From assembly GCA_025531455.1 (NCBI GenBank), contig JAMYHL010000015.1:558001-622000 (forward strand): a stretch of DNA of 64,000 bases, read 5' to 3'. Origin of the DNA: Apiotrichum sp. Y4204. Lineage: Eukaryota; Basidiomycota; Tremellomycetes; Trichosporonales; Trichosporonaceae. The notes beneath the pieces were generated by a model. That model saw only the letters and a list, made by a program, of their open reading frames with translations. It was not told where the DNA came from and did no database searches. The position numbers and the translations under genes are program-made. Each line of letters begins with the position of its first letter. Position 1 is the stretch's first letter. Of the stretch, positions 1 to 10,252 are shown piece by piece.

Positions 1-335
1 TGAAGCGTCTCCAACACCTGGGCCAGGACGACCGCGCGGCCGACATTGACGCAGATCTGGGAGTGGCGATTGCCGCGCTGAAGAAGTGGGGCGATGTGGA
101 CATTTCTACCGAGCACGATGGCGCGGACATCGCCGCCATCAACGGCAAGATGCTTGAGCAGCTTCGGCTGATGAGCAAAGAGGACTGGGCCGAGGCCATG
201 GCCGAGAGCCGGCGGCGGTACGGCGGCATCGACCCGGCGGCGCACCAGGACAAGTTTGGCACGCCGTGCGCCAACACGAGCGCGGGTGTTGGGGGCCAGC
301 ATCCCGGCGCGAGTATGTTCATGCCGATGCCGTAG
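1..335 (+). CDS. C-terminal end of an unrecognised protein (5' truncated by window)
   Basis: An open frame runs in from the window edge (first full codon at 3) to a TAG at 333-335, giving about 110 residues. The sequence is hydrophilic, with a helical-looking middle (KKWGDVDISTEHD, then EQLRLMSKEDWAEAMAESRR) and a Gly/Met/Pro-rich end finishing MFMPMP. No catalytic motif or family signature is recognised, so no function is given. The GTG at 63 is not a real start, because the frame is open upstream of it. Codon use looks like the neighbouring genes. I am fairly sure it is the last exon of a real gene, and unsure of everything else. Confidence 0.55.
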   Translation, partial: KRLQHLGQDDRAADIDADLGVAIAALKKWGDVDISTEHDGADIAAINGKMLEQLRLMSKEDWAEAMAESRRRYGGIDPAAHQDKFGTPCANTSAGVGGQHPGASMFMPMP

Positions 336-653
336 AGGGACTGTTTGGGGGAGTGGAGATTGTTTGGACAGTCAGCGCATGTGCTGTGTCCCTTGTTGAT
401 ATTTTTATGCAGTGACATCTATGTGCAGTCGTTCACTCTATAGAGTGCATTGTTGATGGCAAGATGTTTTTCAACCACGATGCTCATTCTCGAAACAGGA
501 AACACTCCAACTGACGCGATCATCACTTCGGTCTCGCACTAACGGTACCCGCAAACAAGCAATTCACACCTCCACCCCGCCACCCAACTTGCACAAAGCC
601 AACTTTCAACTCTGCAACTCATCTCTCGCCATCACCACCACACCCCAACATCC
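336..653. other. Intergenic: 3' flank of the partial gene and promoter of the CDK gene
   Basis: This holds AT-richer sequence up to about 540, then a C-rich, CACC/CAAC-rich run just before the ATG at 654, as is usual for leaders of this genome. No TATA box, RNA gene or repeat was seen. Confidence 0.5.
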
Positions 654-2121
654 ATGAGCGCAGCCGGCGCGAAGCGCGCAGCCGAGGACGCGCCCGATGC
701 TCCCGAGACAGTAGCGATAAAACGGCGGACCGTGCGGGTGAAGAAGATCCGGAGGGCGGGAGACGTCGGGTGGGAGGGAGAAGGCGAGGGGGGAGATGAG
801 CCGCGAGAGGAGGTTGATGTGCGGGAAGGGGAGACGGAAAAGGAGGAACGAGCGGAGGGGGATACCGCGAAGGATACCAAGGATGAGCACCAAAAGCCCA
901 TTTCCCCGACACGAGATCCGCCGCTATCGCCGCGCGCCTCCCTCTCCCCAACAGCGACCCGCGCCTCTCCGCCCGTAGGCTACCCGCGCTCCGCGTTCGC
1001 CCCTTCTCGCGGCCTGCATCCGGGGCTGGGGAGCTGTCGGAGCGTGTACAACTACACGCGGCTGAACCACATCGAGGAGGGGACGTACGGCGTCGTCTTC
1101 CGTGCCAAGTGCAATGATTCTGGGGGGGTGTATGCGTTGAAAAAGCTCAAACTCGACGAGGAGCGGCATGGGTTCCCGATCACGAGTCTGCGGGAAATCA
1201 TGGCGCTCATGGCTGCTGGGGAGCACGAGAATGTCGTTGGGGTGCGTGAAGTCGTCGTGGGGGATACACTCAACCAGTGAGTTTGGCTCGAGACTCAGAC
1301 TGATGGGCAGGATCTTTATCGTCATGCCGTTTATCGAGCACGATCTCAAGACTTTGCTCAGCGACATGCCGCACGCGTTCCTCCAGAGCGAGATCAAGAC
1401 AATCATGGGCCAGCTCCTCTCGGCCGTAGGCTACTGCCACTCGAAATGGATCTTGCACCGGGACCTCAAGACGTCGAATCTGCTCATGAACAACCGCGGC
1501 CAGATCAAAGTCGCGGATTTCGGCCTCGCCCGCAAATTCGGCGATCCCCTAGGCCCCATGACCCAGCTGGTGGTTACGCTGTGGTACCGCGCCCCCGAGC
1601 TGCTCTTGGGGGAGAAAGAGTACACGACCGCCATCGACATGTGGTCTGTCGGATGCATCTTTGCGGAACTCATCCAAAAGGACCCCCTCTTCCCCGGCCG
1701 AGGCGAGATTGACCAGCTCAGCCGCATCTTTGCGCTCCTTGGCCGCCCGACCGAAGACTCGTGGCCTGGCTTCTCGCGGTTACCCAATGCCAAGAGTATC
1801 AACCCCACCGGACCGACGTTTTCTGCCCTCCGGCAGAAGTTTAAACTGCTCTCATCTGAGGGCCACCAGCTCATGGCCGGCCTGCTGTGCTACGACCCGC
1901 AGCGGCGGCTGAGCGCTGATGAGGCGGGCAAGCATCCGTACTTCTCGTAAGTTGGGCGGTCTTTATGTCGACTAACTTTCAGCGAGCACCCGCTGCCGAA
2001 ACATCCCGACCTCTTCCCCTCTTTCCCTTCCGTCGCGTCTGGCGAAAGGCGGCACAAGCTGCTCGCGTCACCGCCTGCGCCTGGTCACGACGACAAGATC
2101 GACCTCGAGTCGTTTGTGTAA
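654..2121 (+). CDS. CDK11: Cyclin-dependent kinase, CDK11/PITSLRE type
   Basis: Exons 654-1276, 1311-1946 and 1983-2121 (introns 34 and 36 nt) give 465 aa. A charged, disordered N-terminus of about 130 residues precedes a complete Ser/Thr kinase domain: Gly-rich loop EEGTYGVV near residue 142, YALKKLK lysine, the helix PITSLRE that names the family, HRDLKTSN near 257, DFG near 276 and WYRAPE. The tail after the last intron, EHPLPKHPDLFPSF, is typical of CDK11. Known members bind cyclin L and act in the nucleus in transcription and pre-mRNA splicing; the same role is inferred here. The start is the first ATG of the frame, in the context CATCCATG. Both junctions are fixed by phase and by family alignment. 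Confidence 0.93.
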
Positions 2122-2322
2122 TCATCCAACTCTCTATTTCATACCACTGTCACCACCACGCACACACCGCATAGGCGAACATAATGCATACATTAGTGTA
2201 CCGTCCAGATGAATCTACGCTGTAGGATTCTAGTGGCGCCTATCTGCGGAGGACGGATGCGGGTTGCGACAGGAATAGACATTCGTGGAACATAACAAGG
2301 AAACACGCTGGTCAATAGGGGG

Positions 2323-4624
2323 TTACCACAATATGCTGTCAATGACAACGTTGACGGGGCTGGGACGGCGGGGCGGGTCAGGATGCGGACGGGTGTCGAT
2401 TGTGATTCCGCGCGACCCACTCTGATCATTCGGCGGAGAGGGAATGCTAAACGACGACGTCGGCGCCCAGGTATTCCGCTTGCTTCTGTCCCGCACTCCC
2501 GGAGACTGGCGGGTCGCTGACGCTGTCGAGTGGGACGCATTGGATGGGTTTGATGGGATGGACGTATTTGACAAGTTTGACACATTGGACGAGTTTGACG
2601 CGTTGGATACAGTGCTCTGCGAGCTGAGCGTGCGTGAGAGAGGGATTGGCCGCTGGCCAGGGGAGAGGGAGGCGCGGTGCAGGCGTATTGAGCCGGGGCG
2701 GAGGGGCGGGGATGCCGCGCTCATATTCTGTGATTTCGCGGGTGGCTCCAGAGTTGGTGAGAGGGAGAATGGGAGTGATACAGGCAGCGACGAGAGGGAC
2801 GCGGGGAGATTCGCCGGGAGAGAGGCGAGCGACGAGGGGAGCATGCTTCGCAGGCGCGCTCCCGCTCCGCTTCCTGCTCCATGTCCATGTCCTGGTCCGG
2901 CGTCCGGGTCGGGTGGGTACGGGGGCGGGCTGGCAGGTCAGTGGTGCTCGCGGATCACAAGCGGTGGGATGGACGTGGACGAGAGAGCAAGCTCGACAGA
3001 AATGCGCCGTTCGCAAGGATCCACACCACTGGTACCCACAAATTGAGTTTGACGTCCGTCGAGTCGTCCGCCGTATCGGAGGCGTTGTCGAGCATGCCGC
3101 GGTCGCTCCCTCTTGCCGGCCCGCCATCTTTGGCCAAGGTCAGAGAGAGTTTGCCAGTGCCAGCAGCTGCTCCAGATAGGCTTGGCGCTGTGTTTGACAC
3201 AATCGCCGCCGCCGTCGCCCCGGGGACGACGGGCTCGCGCCTCTCACGGAACGATCCGTGTTCCGATGGCGAGTCGGGCACGGTCCCGCCAGCCGCTGCG
3301 CCGACAGTACGCATGAGCTGGCCCCAGAAGCGCTTGCCCTCCTGGATAGTTTCGTCTGCGTCCTGGGCAATGACGTTCCACAGCGCACCGAGCGCCGTCG
3401 GCTCCTCCTCCGTGTCCGAGTCATCTATGACCCGCGGCGGCGGACCCTCCTCATCAGGAACGGTCGGGAGACTCGCGGTGGAGGACATGGAGAGCGAGTC
3501 GCGCTTCGCGACGCTCGCGACGCTCGCAATGCTCCCGGATCCCCGGACATGGCCGAGGTGCGAGAGCCGGCGGGCAGGGGAGGGGGTGGGAGCTGGGGAG
3601 TACGCCGCGGCCGGGGGACGCACGCGCGGCGGGGGTACCGTCGTCGTGCTCACTGGCGCATTGTTCGCGATGGCAGTCCAGCGCGCACGGAGTCCCGCGA
3701 GTGCGTGTTCCTGCTGCGCGAGTTCTGTCTGTCAGTCGGGAATTCGGCACCGGCGCCGAACAATCGGCACTGTCAGCCTCGACATGGACTCACCCTGCCG
3801 CAGCTCGGTGACGCGCCGCTCGCGCGCGGCAATTGCGCGCAGGAGGTCGGCGTGGCTGGCGTCAGTGGACGTCGAGAGGGATGCCGGATAGAAGCAGTAG
3901 AAGTATCCGTCTCGACTATCAGACCTGGCACCCCATGCTGTCATTCAAAACACCCATGATGACCTCCTGGGTTCCGAGGCACGCGCGGCACGCAAAAAGC
4001 ACGATTGTGCCTGGCCCAGCTAGTTCTGCAGAGAGGTCTCCGGTCTATCCGGAAAGATCCCGCGCTTCCGTTTCAGATCTCGACTCACCGTTCGGCGAGG
4101 GTCAGCGGCGCTGGGGCCTCAGCGCTGGGGCCCACGGAGGCGAGGGACGAGATGGAGGTGGTGGGTGTGCGCGCGTAGCAGATTGAGGACGGGCGCGCGC
4201 GGCGCAGCGGCGAGATGGAGGGGATAGTTGGCGAGGGGGAGGCGGGGGAGGGGGAGGGGGAGAAGCCTGGGGCTGGTGATGGTGATGGTGATGGTGGGTT
4301 CGTCGGGGAGAGGGGATACGTTCCTTGCCCCGCTGCTGGAGGCGGGGAGAGGGCGCCGGCGCGCTCAGAGTCCGTATCGCTGCTGGTGCCGGGCCCACGG
4401 GCGTGGGCGAAGGCGAGGGCGTCGCGCGCGTCGCGGGTGTAGACGCCCGACTCGCGGCGCGCGACGAGGCTGAGGCGCTTGAGGCGTGTCGGCGTCGGCG
4501 TGCTCGGTGTCGCGGGAGAGTCTGAGGAGCGCCGCGATGGGCCCGGCGTTGACTGGGCGGAGTATGCGGCGCGTGGGGAGTGGGAGGAGTGGGTAGTCGG
4601 CGTGTGCGGACGAATGGCGTCCAT
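2323..4624 (-). CDS. Unknown Ser/Pro-rich protein with a short coiled coil
   Basis: Predicted exons (minus) 4624-4089, 3855-3794, 3724-2959 and 2929-2323 give 656 aa. The first 180 residues are Ser/Pro-rich. The joins then build one uninterrupted heptad region (LAERHADLLRAIAARERR, then VTELRQELAQQEHALAGLRA), which supports introns 1 (233 nt) and 2 (69 nt). A later segment contains an acidic stretch (DDSDTEEE), an amphipathic WNVIAQDADETIQEGKRFW and a weakly hydrophobic VVWILANGAFLSSLL. The last exon is low complexity with Ser-Asn repeats (SNASNSSNVSNLSNTS). Intron 3 is only 29 nt; if it is not removed, the protein stops about 200 residues earlier, just after the hydrophobic patch. No family is recognised. 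A structural or scaffold role would be guesswork. Confidence 0.62.
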
Positions 4625-5189
4625 GGCTGATGGTCGCGAAGCGTCGAGCTACTGGGTAATGTCCATTGCAGCCGTTGAAATGGGCGTGTGGGTGACGAGC
4701 TTGGAGCCTTGGAGCCTTGGAATAGAGCTCGCTGGGGTGTTGTGGATCAGTGTTTGATGTCGTGTGTCGTGTGCGACGAATGCTGACAAGCTGACGAGCT
4801 GACAAGCATGACAAGACGAGCTGACACCCACCCACCCCCACACGGGCTCGTGTGCCTCAGGGTCCATCTGCTCGCTGTTCTGTCCGGCATGTCCGGCCGG
4901 CGTCCTTTTGATCCAGGCTCGTCGAAATCCGGGCCGTTCGACGCGCCCACGCGCCACCAGTCGAGTCGCTCCACGCGCATGCGCGCAGAGACACACTTCC
5001 ACGCGACACTACCTGAATGTTACTACGGTACTGCGGATAATGCGGATAATGCGGGGTATCTTTTCAGCTTGGAACAAAGGATGCAGCAGCACTTTTGGGC
5101 GCGTTCTGACGCTCCTCTCCTTCTACCTCTCTCCACCTGTTTGAACAAGGTTTGAACGATGCAATGACATGAATGCAATGATACAGATC
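4625..5189. other. Intergenic: promoter of the unknown gene and 3' flank of HRD3
   Basis: Both neighbours run leftward. A near-direct repeat, TGCGGATAATGCGGATAATGCG, sits at about 5033-5054. The stretch 4770-4812 repeats GCTGACAAG/GCTGACGAG. No open frame of coding character and no RNA gene was found. Confidence 0.45.
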
Positions 5190-7950
5190 CTACTGCTGCG
5201 CCTGCGCGGCGCGCACCCACCTGCCGCGGAGCCACACAAGGCCCATAATGAGCCCCGTGAGCGCGAGCATGACGAGCGTCTCGACGAGGTCGTCGTCAAA
5301 CTCGTCGAGCGCGCCGCCGCCCTGTTCCTCGCCCGGGCCCCACCCGGCACCAGAGTAGTCCTCGTACTCGTCTGCGGGCTCGGCGCCGTCCTCGAGCGCA
5401 GGGCCGACAAACAGGCCCTTGAGCGACTCCCACATGCCTGGACCGTCGGCGTCGTCCTCAAACAGTGCGAGCCCGGGAATTGCGCCGTTCGTCCGTAGGT
5501 CGGTCCACCAGCTGGAATGTCAGAATCTGTACTACACTCCCCGCACCCACCTCCGGAGATAGAGTTTTGTGAGACTGAGCATCCACGGGAAATAGGCGTC
5601 GTGGCTCGCCTCGAGGCTAAAGTCGTAGTTGCGCTTCGCGAGGTGCCAGTCCTGCTTGACGCCCTGCCCATTCTCGTACATGTACCCGAGGTTCCAGAAT
5701 GCCATGGCGGACGACTTGTCTGCCGCGGTCTGGTAGTACTCGAACGCGCGGTGGAAGTCGGGGCCCGAGGTGGCGTTGGTCTCGGACGGCAGGTCGCCGC
5801 GGTCTGGCGTCAGATCAGTATCTGTTTGCGTGTACCCACAGTAGTAGTCGCCGACCATGACCATCGCATCCGCATTGCCCTGCGCCGCTGACCGCGTCCA
5901 GAGCGCAAGCGACGTGTCGGCAGGTACGTGGTCCGGGAGACGGATACCGCGGCTCATGAGGAACGCGACATTGTTCTGCCCGGCCTCGTACCCCATCTCG
6001 GCAGCGATCCACCAGCCAAGCAGCGCCTTGTGCTCCTCTCCGCGCCCCCACGCGCGGTCCGCCTCGCCGAGATAATCGTCCTCCCACGCGCCAAGCTCGG
6101 ATACCAGTTTGAAATAACTGACCGCGACGCCGCATTCTCCTCCGGACGGCGGCGTCCCCGGCGTGCGCGCGACCTGCGCAAAGAGCGTCGCGAGGAGATG
6201 GAACGCCTCGAATGGCGAGCCATTGCCCTGCGCAGCCTTGAGAAAGCTGAACGCCGTGTTGAGCTCCCCCTTCTCAATGTACATGCGCGCGAGGTTGACC
6301 TGCGCGTCGGGGAGGTAGCGCAGCTGGCCGTGCTGGTCGGGCAGCTGGAGGCGGGCGGCGAGCTCGAAGAACTTTTGCGCCTTGTCCCGGTTGACAGTCA
6401 CGCCGAGGCCGTCGCGGTACATGATCCCCAGGCCGTTGCATGCCTCGGGGTCGTGGAACGCCGCTGCGCGCTCGTACCACAGGTGCGCGAGGTCGAAATC
6501 CTGTACCATGCCCTCGCCGCGGAGTGCCATGCGCCCGAGAAAGGTCGCCGCATCCCGCACCTGTACCTGGATACGTTCCTCGGCCTCTTTCGTCATGCTC
6601 TTCTTCGGCGTCGGGTTCCCCTTGGCGTCAAAGTCTTGCGGCCACATCCGCCGCGCGACATTGTAGAAATACCGGCGCGCCTTGGTAAAGTCCTGCGGGA
6701 TCTCGCTCACGCCTTCGGCGCCGGACGCGATCCCCGCGCGGTGGGGATACACCGACCCGTGGTAGAAGAAGCGCCCGAGGCGCACCGTCGCGGCCAGCGA
6801 GTCGCGGTCAGAGTGGTACTGGAAGTACTCGAGGACTTCTGCCTCGCTCTCGCCAGTCGCAGCGGCCTTGATCGCGCGGATCGTCATGCGGTTCCCGTTC
6901 GCCCCCGTGCTCGCCCACGAAGCGTACGGTCCAAACACCCCGCCGTACCGGTCCGACAGGCGTGTGCGTGTCAGCAGCAGCGTCCTCCCGCCCGGCGGTC
7001 CAGCGAGGTACGTCGCGTACGCGTTCTTCGCGGCCGACTCGTAGTAATCCAGCGCAATATTACAGTCCTGCCGTCAGCCGTGATCACCTACACCACTCAC
7101 CTCCTTGACACTAATCCCCGTCCAGTAGCGGTATCCCATGGCCATCTGCGCCGACTTGTGTCCCTGCAGCGCGGCAAAGGTGTAGTATAGCGTCGCCTTG
7201 GCCTGGTCACGCGGGGCTCCACCAAGCCCAGTGGCATGAAAGAACCCAACGAGGAACTGGGTATGTGCGTCCGCCCCCGTCTCGAGGAAGCGGGTGTAGG
7301 AAGCGAACGCCTCGGCCAAGTCCTGCTTTACGCCTCTGGGGGGAAACATCCGGATATCGCCCCGCAACAGCGCCGCGTCCGGACACCCCGCGCGCTCCGC
7401 CTCCTCTATGAGCGCGAAAAGCCGCTCGGCGCGTTCCCGTGTTTTCAAGCTCACGCGCCGCCGACTGCTCGGGGACGGCAAGCGGGCGAGGTGGTTCAGC
7501 GGGTTGAGGTTGGCGAGCACCCGCGGCATCAGCCTAAACGCCGTAGACAGTGGTCCCTGTTGTTGTGAGCTTGACGGTAACACTCCAAATCTTACATCAT
7601 GCCCCCAGCCAAGCTCGTCGCCTAGCCCCGTGGACGGCGACACGCCCCCAAGCTTCTTGGGGAGATGCGCATTCGCGCGCGGCTGCATCTTCGCGAGCAG
7701 GTCGCGCGCCTCGTGTAGCGGCGTACATGCTAAAGGTGAGCAAGGAGCTTGTGGACTTGTGAGCTTGTGGGGGCTTACCCTCTGCGAAGGGGTCTTCGGC
7801 GTGGTCGACGGCATCGAGATCGAGATCGAGGTCGAGATCGCGCGCGTCGTCACCGGCGTCGAAGGCGGCCTGCGCGGCGCGCGCTTGGTCCGGGTACGCC
7901 GTCGCCAGCACGAAGAGGAGCGCAAATATGAGGAGAAGAAGACGCCTCAT
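5190..7950 (-). CDS. HRD3: SEL1-repeat ER membrane protein Hrd3 (ERAD ligase cofactor)
   Basis: Exons (minus) 7950-7779, 7729-7101, 7067-5551 and 5511-5190 (introns 49, 33 and 39 nt) give 879 aa, close to the known family size. The N-terminus is a clear signal peptide (MRRLLLLIFALLFVLATA), followed by a (Asp-Leu)n run. Many Sel1-like repeats follow, e.g. AQMAMGYRYWTG, ACNGLGIMYRDGLGV and AFWNLGYMYENGQGV. The conserved YLRSWWTD appears only after splicing the last intron, which confirms that junction. A single transmembrane helix (LVETLVMLALTGLIMGLVW) lies near the end with a short basic tail. Known Hrd3/SEL1L recruits misfolded ER-luminal proteins to the Hrd1 ubiquitin ligase and stabilises it. 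A long antisense frame covers this gene and is not considered coding. Confidence 0.93.
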
Positions 7951-8897
7951 CGTGGCATGAGTGTTAAGGCTTGGTCTGATATCGATGGTGGTCAATGTTG
8001 TTGATCTGCAGCGGTCATGGATGATGACATGGCATGGATGGGAGGGTGACGACTTGCCGACTGGCCGACGTGGAATCACGTGATTAATGTGGGTGGGAAT
8101 CGCGCGGATCTCGCGTGAGGTAGTTTTGGAGAGACATGGAGACAGACGTCAGACGCGGACGACAGACGAGAGCCGGATCGCCAGGATTCCATATCAAACA
8201 GGGTCTATTATGCATAATTGTGATAAACACCTACCCCCCAACCCCTTTTGATCACTGCAGTTCTCCCATAGTCAAACAACTCTGCTGCCCGCGTCCCAGT
8301 CTGTAGTGGCCTGTGGTATGCACTGAGACCAGGGAGGTAAATGCATCACGGGGCTTGGAATATCTACATCTCGGGGAGGGGAGAAGGCACAGAGCACGCC
8401 AGACCACCATCAGGATCCCATTCCCCGATCTAGCGGATCTTTCGTATCTCAGGATAACCGCCTTGGTTACAGGATCATCACCTGGACGCCGAACGATCAC
8501 GATCCGAATCAATGCCTCCACACCATTTCTTCTCCAGCCCCTTCCACGATTTACTGCACCAATGCGGGGACACTGCGGCAGGTAACTCTCACTTGCATAC
8601 TGTGCATCGTCGTACCAATTCCTTTCCCAGCCTACAGTACCACCGAGTACCACCGTCTTCCCGCCGGAATCCCGCTCCGGCGGCTGCATTACAGTTTGTG
8701 GAGCGCCAGCTGCGCCAGCGCAACCACTCCCTCTTCACGACCACCGACAACCTTCGCGTCCCGACGGAACGAAACAAGCAGGGTGTGCAGCTGACCGGGT
8801 GTGCAGTTGACCACTCCCGTTTCCGCAGAGAGCGACCAACAGTAAGCCGTACAGGTTATAAGCGGCTCCACACCGCCTTTTCTCACCACCAAACACC
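7951..8897. other. Intergenic between divergent HRD3 and the small secreted protein gene
   Basis: This is a shared promoter region of about 950 bp. CA-rich leader sequence flanks the HRD3 start. A TATAAG box lies just before the right-hand gene. Between 8100 and 8850 there is no gene-like frame; open frames there have unnatural composition. Confidence 0.45.
8857..8862 (+). promoter_or_regulatory. Probable TATA box of the small secreted protein gene
   Basis: TATAAG lies 36 bp before the ATG at 8898, followed by a C-rich run (CTCCACACCGCC, then CACCACCAAACACC) that would form a short leader. This suggests a regulated, TATA-type promoter. Position and sequence are seen; function is inferred. 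Confidence 0.45.
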
Positions 8898-9140
8898 ATG
8901 CTCCTCTCCACCATTACGCTCCTCATCACACTCGCCACCGCATCCCCTCTCCCGGACCCTGAAGCCGACGCCCACCCCGCCCCAGAAGGCCTTCCCGACG
9001 CCCTGCCCGCCTCGGCTGCACACGCGTTCGCCTCCCCGCTCGACGCGCGCGGCCGCTGTCCCCCGGGTAAGGCCGACTGCTGTCCCGGCTCCCGGATGTG
9101 TTATCCCGTCCGCGTGTGTACGGTGATTATCTGCGATTAG
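8898..9140 (+). CDS. Small secreted cysteine-rich protein (80 aa)
   Basis: A single-exon frame of 80 aa. Residues 1-17 form a signal peptide (MLLSTITLLITLATASP) with a likely cleavage after ATA-S or SPLP. The mature part starts acidic and Pro/Ala-rich and ends in a compact Cys cluster, CPPGKADCCPGSRMC, followed by CTVIIC, giving six cysteines in 29 residues. The TATA box upstream and the clean signal peptide argue that it is real despite its size. No family is recognised: it could be a small effector-like or cell-surface peptide, or a lineage-specific secreted protein. It is the last gene before a 3.4 kb gene-free stretch. Confidence 0.62.
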   Translation: MLLSTITLLITLATASPLPDPEADAHPAPEGLPDALPASAAHAFASPLDARGRCPPGKADCCPGSRMCYPVRVCTVIICD

Positions 9141-9720
9141 GCGGAGTGGGGTTGCTCCGTGTTGAGCTGGTAGGGGAGTATGTTATGAAAAGGAAGGAGT
9201 GGAGGCGTATCATCTGCTGTATCATCCACACCACTGGGGCAGGCGTCACAGCGTCAGTGCTACTTGAGCAGCGCAAGAGAGAATTTAACAAGCGACCCTC
9301 TGGCTTCCCGGTCTTGGCGGTAAGACACCATTATGCCGAATTACAATCGTACAATGGAGTGTAGCTTGGGGTGTGCAGTGCGCGTGACTTTACTTCAAGC
9401 GGTGGCGCTCGGCCCTCAGATCTCGGAAGCAGAATCACAAGACTTGTCAGGACAACTACTACAAGTACGATTGACACAGTGCTGTATACAGTACGTCAAT
9501 TGCGCACCGTTTGCCTCACCTCCATGCGCAGCGGCGATCTCCACACGTGTCTGCTGTGGGGGTGGCGCCGCCACGGCGCGCAATTCACCGGATGGACAGT
9601 TGCTGCCCAATTCTTCATGTGCAGGGTGGGCGTCTGGCGGAGCTCAAGGACAGAGCTTCTGAGCTTCTTGTGTTGAGGCGGTTGCAGCATGCCATCAGTT
9701 CAGTTAGGCCCTCGCCTCGA

Positions 9721-9752
9721 GGCCAGGAGGCCAGGAGGCCAGGAGGCCAGGA
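9721..9752. repeat. Tandem repeat GGCCAGGA x4
   Basis: Four perfect 8-bp units, followed by a partial fifth. The reverse complement of two units occurs at 10237-10252, so the two sites could pair across about 480 bp. Confidence 0.85.
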
Positions 9753-10236
9753 GTTTACTCGTCCACTGTCAGAAGTCCACAGCTCCGACAGTACAGCTTC
9801 TGGCCCCAGTATGTGCCCAGTCACAGTCCCATTCCACGGACGGCCAACATCTTGTCGTGCGTCGATTCAAACATGCCCATACATGATGCACCCAGACACG
9901 CACACGAGGCCACGAGGCGACGAGGTACGCGGTACGGGGTGTGGTGCATACCACATGGCCGTGTGATCGATATCTACATATATCGATATGAAGAATGGCG
10001 CACGGTATGAAGCATGACAAAATCCGAATCCGAATCGTCGATATCGTCATGCACTGCCATAATGAGCTCAGAAGACTACCCCACATGGCTGGCCCCACTC
10101 TAGATTCTATACTTGTGCGCTTCTGGTGGTGACTGACCGCAAGTCACCGGTACTCACCGCCCAGGAGCCGGGAGCCTAGGCGCGTGGGCAGACCCGAAGC
10201 GATTTCCACGAGGCCACGAGGGCCAAATTTCCTGGG

Positions 10237-10252
10237 CTCCTGGCCTCCTGGC
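10237..10252. repeat. Inverted partner of the GGCCAGGA repeat
   Basis: CTCCTGGCCTCCTGGC is the exact reverse complement of two units of the 9721-9752 array. It lies in a patch with CACGAGGCCACGAGG, which is also found near 9903. Confidence 0.75.

Noticed and set aside
5928..7190. 420-aa plus-strand open frame
   Set aside because: It lies fully antisense to HRD3, which has a well supported protein; the frame is open because of the GC-rich third positions of HRD3 codons.
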